Assembly (NCBI GenBank): GCA_003290165.1
Contig: QNQO01000550.1
Span: 372,001 to 436,000 of the forward strand
Length of the DNA: 64,000 nt
DNA from: Berberis thunbergii
Taxonomy: Eukaryota > Streptophyta > Magnoliopsida > Ranunculales > Berberidaceae
Direction: 5' to 3'
Positions 11,632-23,549 of the stretch are shown piece by piece. The notes beneath the pieces were generated by a model. That model was not told the origin of the DNA, did no database searches, and was given only the letters and a program-made list of their open reading frames with translations. Both the position numbers and the translations under genes were made by a program. Every line of letters begins with the position of its first letter. Position 1 is the stretch's first letter.

Positions 11632-13560
11632 TCAAGAAATAAGATGTTGTTGCACTAGGTGGCAATCAAGTTCAATGTGTTTTATTCGTTCATGGAAGAC
11701 ATGATTCCTGGCAATATGAAAAGTCAATTGATTATCATAATGAAGTGTTGTAGGTTCATAATGTGTGATGTGCAAGTCTTTAAAGATGTATCTAAGCCAT
11801 TTGAGTTCGCAACAAACATATGCCATTGCCTCACACTCTGCTTTGGCTGATGATCGTGAAACTTTGTTTTGTTTCCTTGTTTTCCATGAGATCAAGAAGT
11901 TGCCAATGACAGTACAATAACCCTTTACAGAACGTCTACATAGGACAAGTGTCCCAATCTTAATCACAATAGGCTTTGAGTATGAGATTGTTTTGAACTG
12001 AAAAAAGATGTCTTGTTCAGGTGAACTTTTCATGTGCTGCAACACCTGCAAAACAACGTCAAGATGTGGCTGGTGTGGCTTATGTATGTAACAACTGAGT
12101 GCATGGACATCAAAGTTGATGTTTGGCTTGGGCACTGCAAGGCATATGAGATGCCCCACCCAGCGATGGTACCTAGTGGGATCATGTAGCAATTTTCCTT
12201 TTTAAGGTTGAGTTTTAGAGTCTATTCCATTGGAAAGATGAAGGTCGTGTTCCCATTAAACCAACGTCATCAAGTACTTCAAGTGCATATTTACGTTGTG
12301 AAATGAATATGCCTTTTCAAGATCATGCGAAATCTATGCACAAAAAATATTTCAGGAGTCCCAAATCTTTTATACGAAAATGATGATTGAGAAAGTCCTT
12401 GATGGATTGAATGGCTTGAGGATTGTTTCATGTAATCACAATATCATCAACATAAACCAAAATGATTGTAAATAAGCATTTATTGGACCTTCTGAATAAG
12501 AATCTGCATAGATTGTACAAATCAAGCTTCTTAACAGGCAATAATGAGTTTTGCGAATCAATTGTTATTTGCTTATTTTAACCCGTAAAGCGACTTTTGT
12601 AGCCAACATACTAAGTTCCCCTCGAGTCGACCAAACCCGGGAGGAGGAACCATGTAAACTTCTTCATCTAGGTTGCCATGGAAAAAGACATTTGTAAGTC
12701 GAGTTGATGTAGAGGCCAACCACGAGCATCAACAATAACAAATAGGCAATAAAATGAAACAAGTTTTGCAGTAAAAGAAAAAGTCTCAGTGTAGTCAAAC
12801 ACTCTGTTTTGCATATGGCCTTTAGCGACAAGTCGACTTTATACCTTTCGATAATACCATCAGAACTGTATTTGATTTTGAACATCCACTTGCAACCAAT
12901 GGGATGTTTGCCTATAGGTTAAGAGGTAAGAATCCAAGTCTTATTTTGTTCAAGTGTTTGTATCTCCTTTGCCATTGCTTCGCACCAAAGAGGATCAGTG
13001 AAGTTTGCGCATTGGTAGTAGGCTCAATGAGTTTGGAGATGGCTACGACAAAAGAATGTTGAGTAGAAGATAAATTGTTGTAGGAAAAAATGAAAAAGGT
13101 GGATATCATGAACCCTGACCCGGTGTAATTGCACAAGATGACTCGGCATTAGCAGTGGACATGGAACTATTGCAGTGGAAGTCTTTGAGAAGCTTAAAGG
13201 GTTGGGGATTGCTGGAGAGGAGAACGAGGTGGTGGGGAAGGAACATGGGTCGAAGTCGGTGTACATGGAATAGGAGCGGGGACTGGTGATGCATGAGTGG
13301 GGGCGAATAAATGTCGAGGTTAGGGGTTCAGGATGTAGGTATTGATGAGATATCACAATTTGGAATTGGGGATGTCGGTACAGAGAAGATGTTGTCATTT
13401 GGGTTAGTGGTGGGTGTGAGTAATGTTTTGGTAGGTATGGTAGGGAGGGGGCTTGTGGGTTTGGGCATAGGGAAGGGACAAGAAGGAGCTGTCAGTAGAA
13501 GTATAGAGTGAGTAGGTAGGTTGGATGTGTGAGTGGACACAAAGAGAGTGTTGGTATTGG
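11632..13560 (-). pseudogene. Copia reverse transcriptase and RNase H
   Basis: On the minus strand, the RT begins near 12905 (PIGCKWMFKIKYSSDGIIER). It contains the YVDDIVI active-site box encoded at 12434-12454, and RVT_2-like sequence between. RNase H occupies 12192-11632 (LISWKTRKQNKVSRSSAKAE, then LHYDNQLTFHIARNHVFHER and KHIELDCHLVQQHL). The connecting region at 13000-13660 is Pro/Ser/Thr-rich, as expected between integrase and RT. Stops and frameshifts occur throughout, for example around 12870-12660. Confidence 0.85.
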
Positions 13561-14950
13561 GTGGGGTAAAAGGAAATATGGTTTCTAAAAACGTCGCGGC
13601 TGACCAAAAAATTGTGGTTGGGAAGGTCATATAAGTGATGTGCCTTTTGCCCAAAAGCATAGCCTACAAAGACACATTTACGGGCACGGTTGTTGAATTT
13701 ATTTTAGGGATTGAGGTTAGTGGCATTATACAAGCAACTGAACACATGGAGGTGTGTGTAAGTATGTGGTCGACCAAAAAGAATTTCGAAGGGTATTTGT
13801 GTGTTAAGATTGGTATGGGGAGACGATTGATAAGAAATGCAACAATGAGGACATAGTCACCCCAAAATTCAAAAGGGATGTTGGCATATAAGCGTAGTGC
13901 TCATGCTATTACAAGAAGATGCCGATGTTTTCTTTCAACTACCCCTTTTTGTTGAGGTGTGTCAGTGCAAGTGTGTTGGTAGATGACACCATTGTAAGAA
14001 AAGAAAAAAAAGTTTGAAAGAGACAAATTCGCCCCATTATCAACGCAAATTGGCTTTATGTTGGTATTAAATTGTGTGGATGCAAATGAAAGAAGAACTT
14101 AAGCAAGTTTTGCATCTCAGATTTTAGTTTCATCAAATAAACCCATGTGGTTCTTGAGTAATCATCGACTATGGTGAAAAAGTATTTGGCACCAGAGTGA
14201 GAGGTAATTTTGTGTGGTCCCCAAATATTGCAGTGAATTTAATCAAAGGGTGCAATACTTTTTATTGAGCTTGAGGGAAATGAAAATCTAGTTTGCTTAG
14301 CTAATGGACAAAAATCACAATTATGTTAAGGGTGGGTTATATATAAAAGAACATTCCTCGGATAATAAATGAAGTTTTCCATCAGAGGGATGTTTTAATG
14401 AAGATGCCACACATTACTTTGGGTGGTCTAGGTTGAAGAAGAGCGAAGATGCAGAGCAAAATGCTTTGAATCGAAGTAGTACAAGTCCCTATGCATCATA
14501 CCAAGCCAATAGTCTTCTGCATGTGCAAATCCTATATGTAACAAAATGTAGAAAAATAACTAAAAAAATGTAAGGAATCACTAAGGCGTGGTACGAACAA
14601 AAGATTGACATTAAAAGAAGGAAGACATAGAATATCAATAAGGCAAAATATATCATTAAATTGTATAGTACCTATTGAAGTGATTGGTGTTTTGTCCCTG
14701 GTGGGTAACCCAACTGGTGGAAGAGAAGTGTGTGAACGAATGGAAAAGAGGTTAGGAGAGTGTGTATGGTCAGTAACTCCACTATCTATGATCCAGACAT
14801 TCAGTAAACATATTTGAGCATGAAAAGTAAAAAAAAGGAGAATTCAATCATGAAAAATTTGCTTGGGTTCGATTAACGTCCTCCATACCAACAACATCCA
14901 TAATTTGCTTACATTGGTCAAGAGTGAGGTGGGGCAATATGGATTGTAGA
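13561..14950 (-). pseudogene. Copia protease and integrase region
   Basis: The protease active site reads IIDSGVTDHT near 14795-14765 (canonical DSGATDH, with Ala to Val). The integrase contains the hallmark TDTPQQKGVVERKHRHL near 13980-13925. A GYAFGQK motif near 13655 marks the integrase C-terminal region. The protein is disrupted by stops. The N-terminal side was cut by the solo LTR insertion at 14956. Confidence 0.8.
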
Positions 14951-14955
14951 TGATG

Positions 14956-16976
14956 TGTCATGTCCCGATTTTTGAACAACATAAATTAATAGATTGTTCA
15001 AAAATCAAGGCAAGACAGGGACACTTTAAATGGTACAGTCATAAGGCAGAAAACAACTAATAAGCTTCTTCAATATTCTTCCTTTAAAAATGAGGTCCAC
15101 AACGAATAAATGAAAATCTCAATAATAAATTCCTAAATAAATATCTGACAAAACTGAACATTTAAATCCAAATCCTACATCTGATTACCTAGGGATAATA
15201 ATAGAGATCTAAAAAAAATAAAACGTGTCGACTCCTCAGCTATCGCCACACAACTATTATCCTTCCTTAAGCTCCAATTAACCCTGATAGTTCTCTGGGG
15301 CTACGCTCATTAAGAACGTACCCAAATTTGTAAAAAAAATACAAAATCTGGGTCAAGATAATCATACTGGTGTGACCAAACATACAAATCAAACAATTTA
15401 AATATAAAAGGACAAAATGCAAATTTCACCTTGAGGAAGACAGGTAGTTCTCATTCGAGATTCGAATGAGCTGTTAGTTTCTTCCCTCAAGGCTAACCTA
15501 GTACAAGCTAAAATAATCTATACACAATTTAATGGCATGCTCAATGAAATGGTTTTATTTAATTATTTGTTTTTGGTTTCTAATCCTTGGCTTCTTTTCC
15601 ACAATCGCACTCTCCTATGCCGAACACACCTCACCCAATTGTGCCTCCCTAGCCTTCGAAACCACTCGGAGCGTACATGTTTCAAGTGGGGTGCCACATT
15701 GAGGAACATGTCATCTCACCCGAAGTTCGATCCATGGCAAACATCTTCTAAATCTACACGTACAATCGAACTCACATGGAATGGTGCACCGATATGCAAG
15801 CAAGTCTGCATACCCATAATTCTATCACACGTATACAAGCAAGTTTGTATACAAAATTTCTTTTCTTTTCACATTTTTTTTCTTTCAGAGTTGTGGAAAA
15901 AGAACATTTGTCAAGTATTTTATTTGAGCCATTACTTTTTCAAATCAATTAACAGCACATCACATTCCCCCTACAAGAACCATATGCATAAAACCTTACT
16001 ACAATTATATTCACAACATTTTAACCATGACCACTGTTCAACATGACCTCACTTGTCAACATGACCTCACTTGTCACCTTCACTTGACAATCAATAACCC
16101 CATGTTTCAACAATCCATAAGCATACATAACCATCAAATAAAAACTAATACATGTCAGACCTTTGAGTTATGTTTTACGCACGTTAAAACATGTCAGACT
16201 TTTGACCATCAAATAAAAACTAAAACACGTTAAACTTTTTGATTTATGTTTATGAAATGTTAAAACATGTCAAACTTTCAGACTTTTGGTTTATGCAAGG
16301 TTAAAACATGTCAGAACTTTTGAGTTATGGTTTTTGCAACTTTTGAACTTTTGACCATCAAATAAAACTAAACTTTTGAGTTATGGTTTTTGCAATGTTA
16401 AAGCATGTCAGACGTCAATCGAATAAAGAAAACCCATACACAAAAATTTTGAAAACACGTCAGACGTCGGATGTTAATCAAATAAAAATGTCAGATGTCA
16501 ATTCGCAAAAACTGAAACCCATACACACAAAACGAAAACTGAAAACATGAAAGGAAACCCCTCTCCCATCCTTTCTCTCTTCCACACGTCGCCTCATATA
16601 CAGTATATCTAAGCAATCATATTACATGGAAAAAAAACTTAACGAGAATAGAGTTGTACTCACAGATTTTTGGCAAGAATCCAAGGTTCCTCTTTCTAAG
16701 CGCCTCCCACTTTCAACGCAGGTTTTTTTTTTGTGTTTGCAAAGAGAAAAAAAAAACTAGGGTTTATTTTTTTAAAGGAAGAATTTAGGGTTTCCTTGGC
16801 TAAATGCACCCATCCTTTATCTCTTACCCACCACCAGCCTAAACCTAAGTTTAAAATTAAAAATCATAAACTATTAATACTTGTAATTATCATCAATTAA
16901 TAATTACTACCAATAAAAATTATTAACTTCTAAAATAATGCAAGTATATTGGTAAGTGAATTGGGCGGGTATTACA
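14956..16976 (+). mobile_element. 2.0 kb solo LTR nested in Copia
   Basis: It starts TGTCATGTCCCG and ends GGGTATTACA (TG...CA). It is flanked by a perfect 5-bp duplication TGATG (14951-14955 and 16977-16981) within Copia coding sequence. No internal second LTR, primer site or pol coding is present, so it is a solo LTR formed by recombination. Length and terminal sequence resemble LTRs of Tekay/Del-type chromovirus gypsy elements. Just inside the start, GATTTTTGAAC is followed by its inverted copy GTTCAAAAATC. The 3' half (about 16010-16510) holds degenerate tandem motifs such as AAAACATGTCAGAC and CCATCAAATAAAA. Confidence 0.85.
16010..16510. repeat. Degenerate tandem motifs inside the solo LTR
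   Basis: CAACATGACCTCACTTGT occurs twice in tandem (16036-16075). After that, ACATGTCAGAC, TTTTGAGTTATG and GACCATCAAATAAAA recur several times with irregular spacing, consistent with slippage and duplication. No coding role is apparent. Confidence 0.6.
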
Positions 16977-18011
16977 TGATGAGTGGGTTGTACTGGTACT
17001 TGGACATTGTTGGCAGATGATTGTTGTCGAGGACCAAATTGGTTGGACTTATTGGTTTTCCCTTGATATGTACGACCGATGCCATTGAATCATGCCTACT
17101 TTGCCACTTGTGTCCAAGAGGAAAACCTTTTGAAGAAATAACAACTTATAGTAAACACAATATTTTGGCTCTCGTTGGTCTTGTGACAAGTTGTCATTGA
17201 TGGTGGAAGAGGGTAGTCGATATGAAGGTGTTTTCCTTGTAGCGTTGTCCTTCCTCCTGTTGTTATTAGAAGCACTAAACATACCCATGCTCTCCCTAGT
17301 AACAATGGAAGGGGTGGCAACTTGGTGTTGTTTTTCATCTTGAAGGAGGAGACTAAAGGCTTTCCAACTAGAGGGCATTGGTGTCATGAGCAATATGTTG
17401 TGCCTGCATAGGACTCGTCGAGTCCCATTAGAAGCTGCATTAAATGTCGTTGTTCTTCATGATCCAGAACTGATTTTGTCATACCACAAGATTTTCCATA
17501 TTGGCATGTACCGATCTTGTTGTAGGATGACAAATCATCCCAATAGTTTTTGAGTTTTTTGTAATAGAAGCCCTTGTGTTAAGGTAGCAATCTCTCTCTA
17601 TTTGAAATATTTAGGGTGCATTGACGCTTGAGAATCTCTCTTCCAGATCCATCCAGAGTTCATGCGCTAAATCAATGTTGATGATGTTGCTAGTGATCTC
17701 AACCTTGATGATTCATGATAGAACCATATCACTGCATCTTTTCCAGTGGTTGAATTCAGTAATTTGATCAGCTCCGATGGCTGCTCAAGAGAAGGATTGA
17801 TAAAACCAATTTTGTTTTTCACTTAGTGTCATTTTGATCTACCAGCTCCAGTTGCCATAGTTGTCTGTGGAAAGGAGGTGTTTTCACAAAATATGCACCA
17901 AAGATGGTTTGATTGATGTAGGTAATATGGGTGGTCGAGGTTTGATTGAATGTCAATAGGTGAAGCATACCTTGATTGGTTGTTTTGTAGGTTGGTGTTT
18001 TCTCCAGCCAT
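16977..18011 (-). pseudogene. Copia gag
   Basis: The start at 18011 (MAGENTNLQNNQSRYASP) lies 40 bp inside the primer-binding site, as usual for Copia. Downstream on the minus strand is gag sequence ending in LLLQDEKQHQVATPSI near 17345, which resembles the UBN2-type gag tail. Frames break at about 17829 and again between 17050 and 17400. The knuckle region is degraded. Confidence 0.7.
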
Positions 18012-18050
18012 GAGGTGTATCAGAGATTGGGTGGAGATGCAGAACCTAGT

Positions 18051-18062
18051 GCTCTGATACCA
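18051..18062 (-). promoter_or_regulatory. Primer-binding site of the minus-strand Copia
   Basis: The plus strand reads GCTCTGATACCA, so the element strand reads TGGTATCAGAGC. This complements the 3' end of initiator tRNA-Met, the usual Copia primer. It directly abuts the LTR at 18063. Confidence 0.9.
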
Positions 18063-18240
18063 TATAAAGTTCGAATATGAGAATTGTGATTCACTTGTAT
18101 ATTCATAAAGATACAATGGTGTCCCTTTTAAAGGGCTAATAAAACAATCTAGAACCTAAATTATTGTTATCCTATCTTCCCGATTAGGTACATATCAATT
18201 ACAATAATTATGCAACTGATGCTGGTTGAATATCTTAACA
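18063..18240 (-). repeat. 5' LTR of the minus-strand Copia
   Basis: 178 bp, ending on the plus strand at TATCTTAACA, followed by the ATAGA target copy. It lacks the 73-bp duplication and a 13-bp segment present in the left LTR, which accounts for the length difference. Confidence 0.85.
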
Positions 18241-18245
18241 ATAGA

Positions 18246-20220
18246 ACCTTGTCAACATCTTCACCCTCAAATTGGAATTAAAAATACCAGCGGTTGCCAT
18301 AGTTGCTTTTTACGTACCCCAGTAAGCTCCATTGGTTTACAAGTTTATTTTTTATCTCCTTCAGTCTAATCTGGCTTGGTGCCATCAGTTTTCTAGTGAT
18401 TGCATATTTCCAGTATAGTGCAGTTTGTGAGGGAAGAGTTTCAAGTACTATTGTCTCATCTAGTAAGGCTCACTTCTGTAACTCAGGCTGTCACAGATGT
18501 TCCAGGATGTGTCCAGATTCAAAGGGTTGTTAATAAGGCGTGGGTTATCATCTTGTACAGCAGGTAGGAAGGGGAAGGTATTGATGGGGAAGGGGTAGAG
18601 GTTAGGGTATAAGTACTTCGATATGCATGGGTTCCAACAGGGTGAGGATTGGGGATTAGGACAGAATATCGAAAGAAATAAGACTGCTAATCAGAGGAAA
18701 GATCCAAGTTTGTTCATGGAATATCAAAATGCAAATAACCAAATTCAATCAAGCTTTATTTTAATTAAGGGAATTGAGCTCAGGTTATCATGATCAATTA
18801 TAACCATAAAGAGATATATTTATTTGTTCATTGGTCACGCCAATGGCATCATTAGGTAATCACCTATGCCACCTATCATACTCATTTGAAATCAAAACAG
18901 AATATAACCCAACTACCTATAAACACCACCAACCAAGGGGTGTTGTTGGGTGCCAATCGTCCCAAACAATTATGTCACGAACTTTTTTTTGTTTTTTAAT
19001 ACCAGTAATACCCCTTTGTCACATGGGTGTCAAGAGTCGGGCACCCTAAATTTCTCTCAATGTCACCTTAAAAATGGCTATATTGAGTGTTACTCAGATT
19101 TGTAAACAGATCGAGTATGGAGCATATTAGTCTGTATGTGACCCGATAATCCAACGGATTATCATCAATCAAATCCGTATTTGATTTATACCTTACTGGA
19201 TATCCCATTCAATTTGTATTTTCATTTTGTTAACATTTTTCTTAGAATTGTTAACATTATTACCCCGCACACACACACACACAATTTGGCTCTATTTAAT
19301 TTATAATTAAATAGAGTTTGGTCCTCATCATAAATTTTAAATGACTCCAACCCTCATTTTCTAACAAACCTAGTAGCAGGTCAGCCACATTGACTGTTTA
19401 AAATTTATTTAGTGGCCGAAGGCATTTCGATGCTTAAGTCAGCAACTCTGTTTGAAGATGTAAATAAATTTGGATAAAATTCAGTTAAAGTTGCATATCT
19501 GTGTTGAATGTTCCATTTACCTTCTATAATAGTCGCGATTAATTCTCAGCTTGACTTAAGCATGTGAAGCGCAACGGAATGAGATGTTTCTTGAGACTTA
19601 AGCATGTGAGCTCCACAAAAGTGATCCAAAGGTTAAAATTTTTAATACTAATCCCAAAGTATTTCTTTGGTTGGCTCATAAAGAAACAAAACCCTAAAGT
19701 CTATCATCTTTATCTCTCTTCCTTTTTTGCAAAACACAACCAAATCCAACTCCTCCTTCCCTGTTCTCTCTCCTCTCACCTCCATCAAATCCATCCGACA
19801 TTTTCCTTTATCTCTTCTCCCACCACCATTAATCTCTTGGTTGGTGTGATCCACCAATGTGTTGTTAATTGATGAGGAACCTATTTGATTTACTTCGATG
19901 GGTAGTGTCACAAATTGAAGCGTGCGAAGTATGATTGACATTTGTGAGATCACCAGTGATGAGTACCAGAGATGGATTCATTGATTGGCCCCTTTTTGCA
20001 AAGAAATTGGATAAGGATGAGGAGATAGCATGTAGATTTAGAATTTTTTTTCTTTGTGTGCCAACCATAGGATTACCTCGGGAGTAGTATTAAAAATCTT
20101 AACCTTTGGGTCATTTTTATGGGTTTTATAAAGCTCACATATACAAGGCATGTGCATTTAGATAGGGGCATCCGAGTCCATAAGAAGATTCAAATCATAA
20201 TCACATTATCAAATTGAACC
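18246..20220. other. Unassigned AT-rich region
   Basis: No gene or terminal repeat is recognised. It contains a short (AC)n run near 19265-19282 and some CT-rich stretches (19700-19830). ORFs are short and overlap on both strands without known motifs. Confidence 0.4.
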
Positions 20221-20228
20221 CTTAAAAC

Positions 20229-21437
20229 TAGGGGTGGGCATTTAAGACCGAAAACCCTGCCCGAACCGAAAACTGGACCGAGCGGCTCGGTCTGGTCTGA
20301 TTTTCTATTATTATTTTATTAATCGGTCTCAAAGCCCGGCCCGGCCCGAATATATCGATTCCTATTCTCAAAGCCCAATAAATAATCGGCCCAACCCGAA
20401 TATTAAAAAAAAAAACTAAATAATCAGTTTTCACTTTCCCCAAAGCCCAACCCATATCGTATTCATGTGTACATACACTTCAAATGCTTCTTGCCTTTTT
20501 CAATAATAGTCAAATCAAATAAAGATAGCTCATTTTTCACTTTCCCCAAAGCTTAACCCATATCCTATTTACAAACATATTATCTTTCTCGCATCTACAC
20601 ACAAATGACAATATTATCTTTCTTCAGAAAGGGAGAGAAATGGAGAGCTCCAGACTTCGCCATCTTCTCCGTTTGAATGGAGAAATCAACAGTAGCCCCG
20701 AGGCTCAGAGATCCGGATCAACAGTAGCTCCGTTTGGCCACACATAGTCATAGTTTGAATGCATATTTTGTTAAAGAATGGAAGAAGAATGCGGTGTTCG
20801 ATGGTGTTGATGGAGCGGTGTTTGGCGATCAATGGTGATGTTGCGGTGTTTGGCAGTCAATGATGCGGTGTTTGGATGCTAATGGTGTTTGATGCGATGA
20901 TGACGCTGATGGTGTTCGATGCGATGGAGGACTCAACAGATTTCACCATCTTCTCCATTTGAATGAAGAAATCAACAGTAGCTCCATCTTCTCAAATGTT
21001 CAAACTATGACGAAGCCTGAGAAATCAAACCATCAGACCGGATCTCATATCTCATATGTTTGGCCACACACAGTCAGTTTGAATAGAGAAATTTGAGATC
21101 CGACCTGATGGTTTGATTTGTTTGGATCTCATATTGTTTTCTTCTTCTTCTTCTTCTTAATGTACTGAGTGAATGAGTGAGTGGTTTGTGGCTGGTTGGG
21201 TGGTGGTGTAGATGAGAGATGAGAGTTGTTGATGCTTCTTTTACTGCTCTGTATTTAAGATCCCAGCTTTCTCACATCTGAACCGAGACTGGCCCGACCC
21301 GAGAATTTGATTAACCGAGATCCGGTTAACCGGCCTTATTCGATCCGATCTCGGTTCTTAAATTTGAGTTTTCAAAAATTCGGTCCGAGCTTCGATTTTT
21401 GGTTTTTGGGACGGTTACCCGGACCTGCCCAGCCCTA
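20229..21437. mobile_element. Non-autonomous hAT element
   Basis: The termini are TAGGGGTGGGCA and TGCCCAGCCCTA, imperfect inverted repeats of the plant hAT type (consensus-like RGGGGTGGGCA). They are flanked by a perfect 8-bp target duplication CTTAAAAC (20221-20228 and 21438-21445). The 1.2 kb interior has no transposase. Subterminal stretches are rich in CCCGACCCG / CCGAACCGA-type motifs. The middle has internally repeated blocks (CACTTTCCCCAAAGC twice, GGTGTTTG several times). The perfect duplication suggests a fairly recent insertion. Confidence 0.9.
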
Positions 21438-21445
21438 CTTAAAAC

Positions 21446-22065
21446 CATCTATTAACTACATTGGATTCGTACTAAAATCCGATCGATCCATTGATATCTA
21501 GTCACCACCACAATTTCGATCACCACTACCGCAATCATTAACAATAATCTCACCCCTCCTGGAAAACTAGGATCCTGGGAATGTTTGCCCTTGTTTGCAC
21601 GACAATATGAACTAGTACCACCTTGTCATTCAACTAGGGTTTTCCTCAAATAATATTTCAAAACCAATATTTTTGTGGAATTCCTAATGCTCTATTATCA
21701 CTAATGATCTATTATTTCAAATGAAGTTGTCTAATTTTGTTCTTAAAACCCATAATTGTAATTGTAGCATTGGAAAACTTTGTTTATTTCTACGAATGGA
21801 TATCAAAGTTGTTGGAAGGAAGAACATTGGATTGATTATGGAAGAATGTTTTTTATTTTCGTTCGAAAATCGATTCAAATTCCGGTTGTAGTGATATATT
21901 TTTTATTTGGTGGTCTAGATTATTTATACTAGCACAGAAGACTACATTTTAGGCTTAGGCCTAGGGCTGTCAATTGCATTAGTCAATTTGTATTTTACCT
22001 TTTTATCTGATTGAATTTATTCTTATTTAACAAAATCAATATCCATTGCATATGCATTGACCGCT
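21446..22065. other. Unassigned flank
   Basis: AT-rich sequence with no recognised ORF, repeat or RNA gene. Confidence 0.4.
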
Positions 22066-22420
22066 CACTAAACCACAAATCCCCTTTTAATAGCATGTGA
22101 TCATAGCATTTTTTACACCTTTGCTATGAAAACTCAAATTTTAGTTACTATTGAAATACGAAAACGCTGTCTAAAATTGGGCGGGATTTTTAAAACGCTA
22201 AGGGCGCTCGCCCAAATATTTGATGTAGCGCGTTTTCTCTCTCCCTCATCAAGCCACAAACTTAAAACTATAACACAACTCAAATTCTTCTCCTCTCTCA
22301 TCTGCTTATTCTACTCGCTCTCTCTGCACGCCTCTCTTGTTCTCTATGCTCTCATTTCTCTAGTCACATCTCTCTGATCGCATCTCTCTGCTCTATCTTT
22401 CTTCTCACACTAATTTCATA
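22066..22420 (+). mobile_element. Possible 5' end of a dismantled CACTA-like element
   Basis: CACTAAACCACAAAT at 22066 is followed by CTTTTAATAGC and other motifs (AAAACGCT, GGGCGC). A pyrimidine-rich leader-like tract (22220-22410) comes next. This order resembles the 5' end of the Pack-CACTA at 46645. TTTTAATAGC recurs at about 32505, 32563 and 32830, which may be the matching 3' subterminal region on the far side of the nested gypsy element. No 3' terminus was found, so this stays tentative. Confidence 0.3.
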
Positions 22421-22517
22421 TGTTTTTCTTTGGAGATTCCAAGGAATTGACTCAAGAAGACTTCCTTCTGACTCATTTAGACCCAGTGGTATTGGAGCTC
22501 AATCGGATTTAGAACCA
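22420..22517 (+). pseudogene. Exon-like fragment, gene unidentified
   Basis: An ATG after a pyrimidine-rich leader opens MFFFGDSKELTQEDFLLTH, then LDPVVLELNRI, a TAG stop and NQVK, ending at a GTTTGT donor. The regular composition and the splice donor suggest a captured first coding exon with one nonsense mutation. I do not recognise the family. Confidence 0.4.
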
Positions 22518-23235
22518 AGTCAAAGGTTTGTTTTTTGGTTTGGTTTTCAATGGGGTTTTAGATTAGTCATGATGTGTAATGGGTTTTTCTAGATTTGTGT
22601 TTTGTTTGGTACCATGCATTATTGAGACCAGTACAAGAAATCTGGTCAGTGAATGATTTATTTGATTCAATTGTAAATTTCTGTGTGATTAGTGTAAAAA
22701 AAAAGTAAGGTTTTTTTTCTTAAATGAGGTTAATCAAGGTCAATTTTGAGGTTTGAATTGTAGATTGTGTAATGAAGCCTTAATGTCTTGAAATGAGGTT
22801 TTTATGGTCTGAATGAATGACTATTATGGCTCTCTAATTTGGATTGAGTGATTGATTTAGGGGGTTTTCAATTGTAGATTAGCGTAAATGGGTTTGGTTA
22901 AAATAAGTTTTAATCATTTCAATGATTGTTCTATTGATCATTGCTTCATCCACATTTTTAGATTGCACAGTTGTCCATCAAGTAAAATGGTTGTTAGCTT
23001 CCTCGTTTTGTGTTTGCTAATAGGTCAATAGTTATTGCCTTTATCCATGTAATAGTAAGTTATTTTGGAAGAACCACACATGCATTTCATATTCTACACT
23101 ATCCATTACGAAGTAAAGTATTTGTATTATAGCTCATTCATTTTAGACCAAGCAAAATATGTGATTTCAGAGTTTATATCATAAGTGGTCTTACATATTG
23201 ACATCGTTCTTGCAGAAAATCATAGTACAAGTGGA
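22518..23235. other. Intron-like unassigned sequence
   Basis: T-rich sequence without ORFs, consistent with intron sequence of the captured exon upstream. Nothing else is seen. Confidence 0.35.
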
Positions 23236-23305
23236 TCATCATCATCATCATCATCATCATAGCTCATTCCCGAGATTTTCGGGGTCTGCTACATGGATCA
23301 TTTGG
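23236..23305 (-). mobile_element. 3'-end stub of an RTE-like LINE
   Basis: A (CAT)n run is followed by CCCGAGATTTTCGGGGTCTG. This matches the minus-strand 3' end of the LINE at 63246 (ATCATCATC, then CCCGATACTTTTGGGGTCGG). Plant RTE elements end in such simple repeats. Only about 70 bp remain. Confidence 0.6.
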
Positions 23306-23544
23306 ACTAAATTTTAAAGAGGTCGCCATTGCAAAACATTTTGGAAGTCAACACTAGCCTTACAAAGAGGTACATGTAAGTTCTTTATGGAAAATCAATT
23401 GAAGCACAACTAAAGCAACCAAAATTTCAGTGAAGTATTGTTCAGTGACCATTTCAACAAGAAGCAAGGGGCGTAATGGGAATGAATGTCATGGGAGCAG
23501 GTATCTTAATTGGTGGACCTTGTACAAGTGTTTCTGACCTGGTA
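23306..23544. other. Unassigned target region of the gypsy element
   Basis: No motif recognised. Interrupted by the gypsy insertion at 23550. Confidence 0.3.
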
Positions 23545-23549
23545 ACATC

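Larger units (their letters stand above)
11233..18240 (-). mobile_element. Copia LTR retrotransposon with nested solo LTR
   Basis: A complete but decayed minus-strand Copia element. Both LTRs are present (11233-11496 and 18063-18240), flanked by a perfect 5-bp target duplication ATAGA (11228-11232 and 18241-18245). Next to the right LTR is a Met-tRNA-type primer-binding site. Internal coding runs right to left: gag, protease, integrase, RT, RNase H, the Copia order. After removal of the 2.0 kb nested solo LTR and its target copy, the length is about 5.0 kb, normal for Copia. All frames are interrupted. Confidence 0.9.

Noticed and set aside
13328..13660. Separate Ser/Thr/Pro-rich minus-strand gene
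   Set aside because: It lies between Copia integrase and RT in the right orientation and is the usual low-complexity linker.
23236..23265. CAT repeat as an independent microsatellite
   Set aside because: The adjacent sequence matches the 3' end of the RTE-like LINE at 63246, so the repeat is the LINE end.
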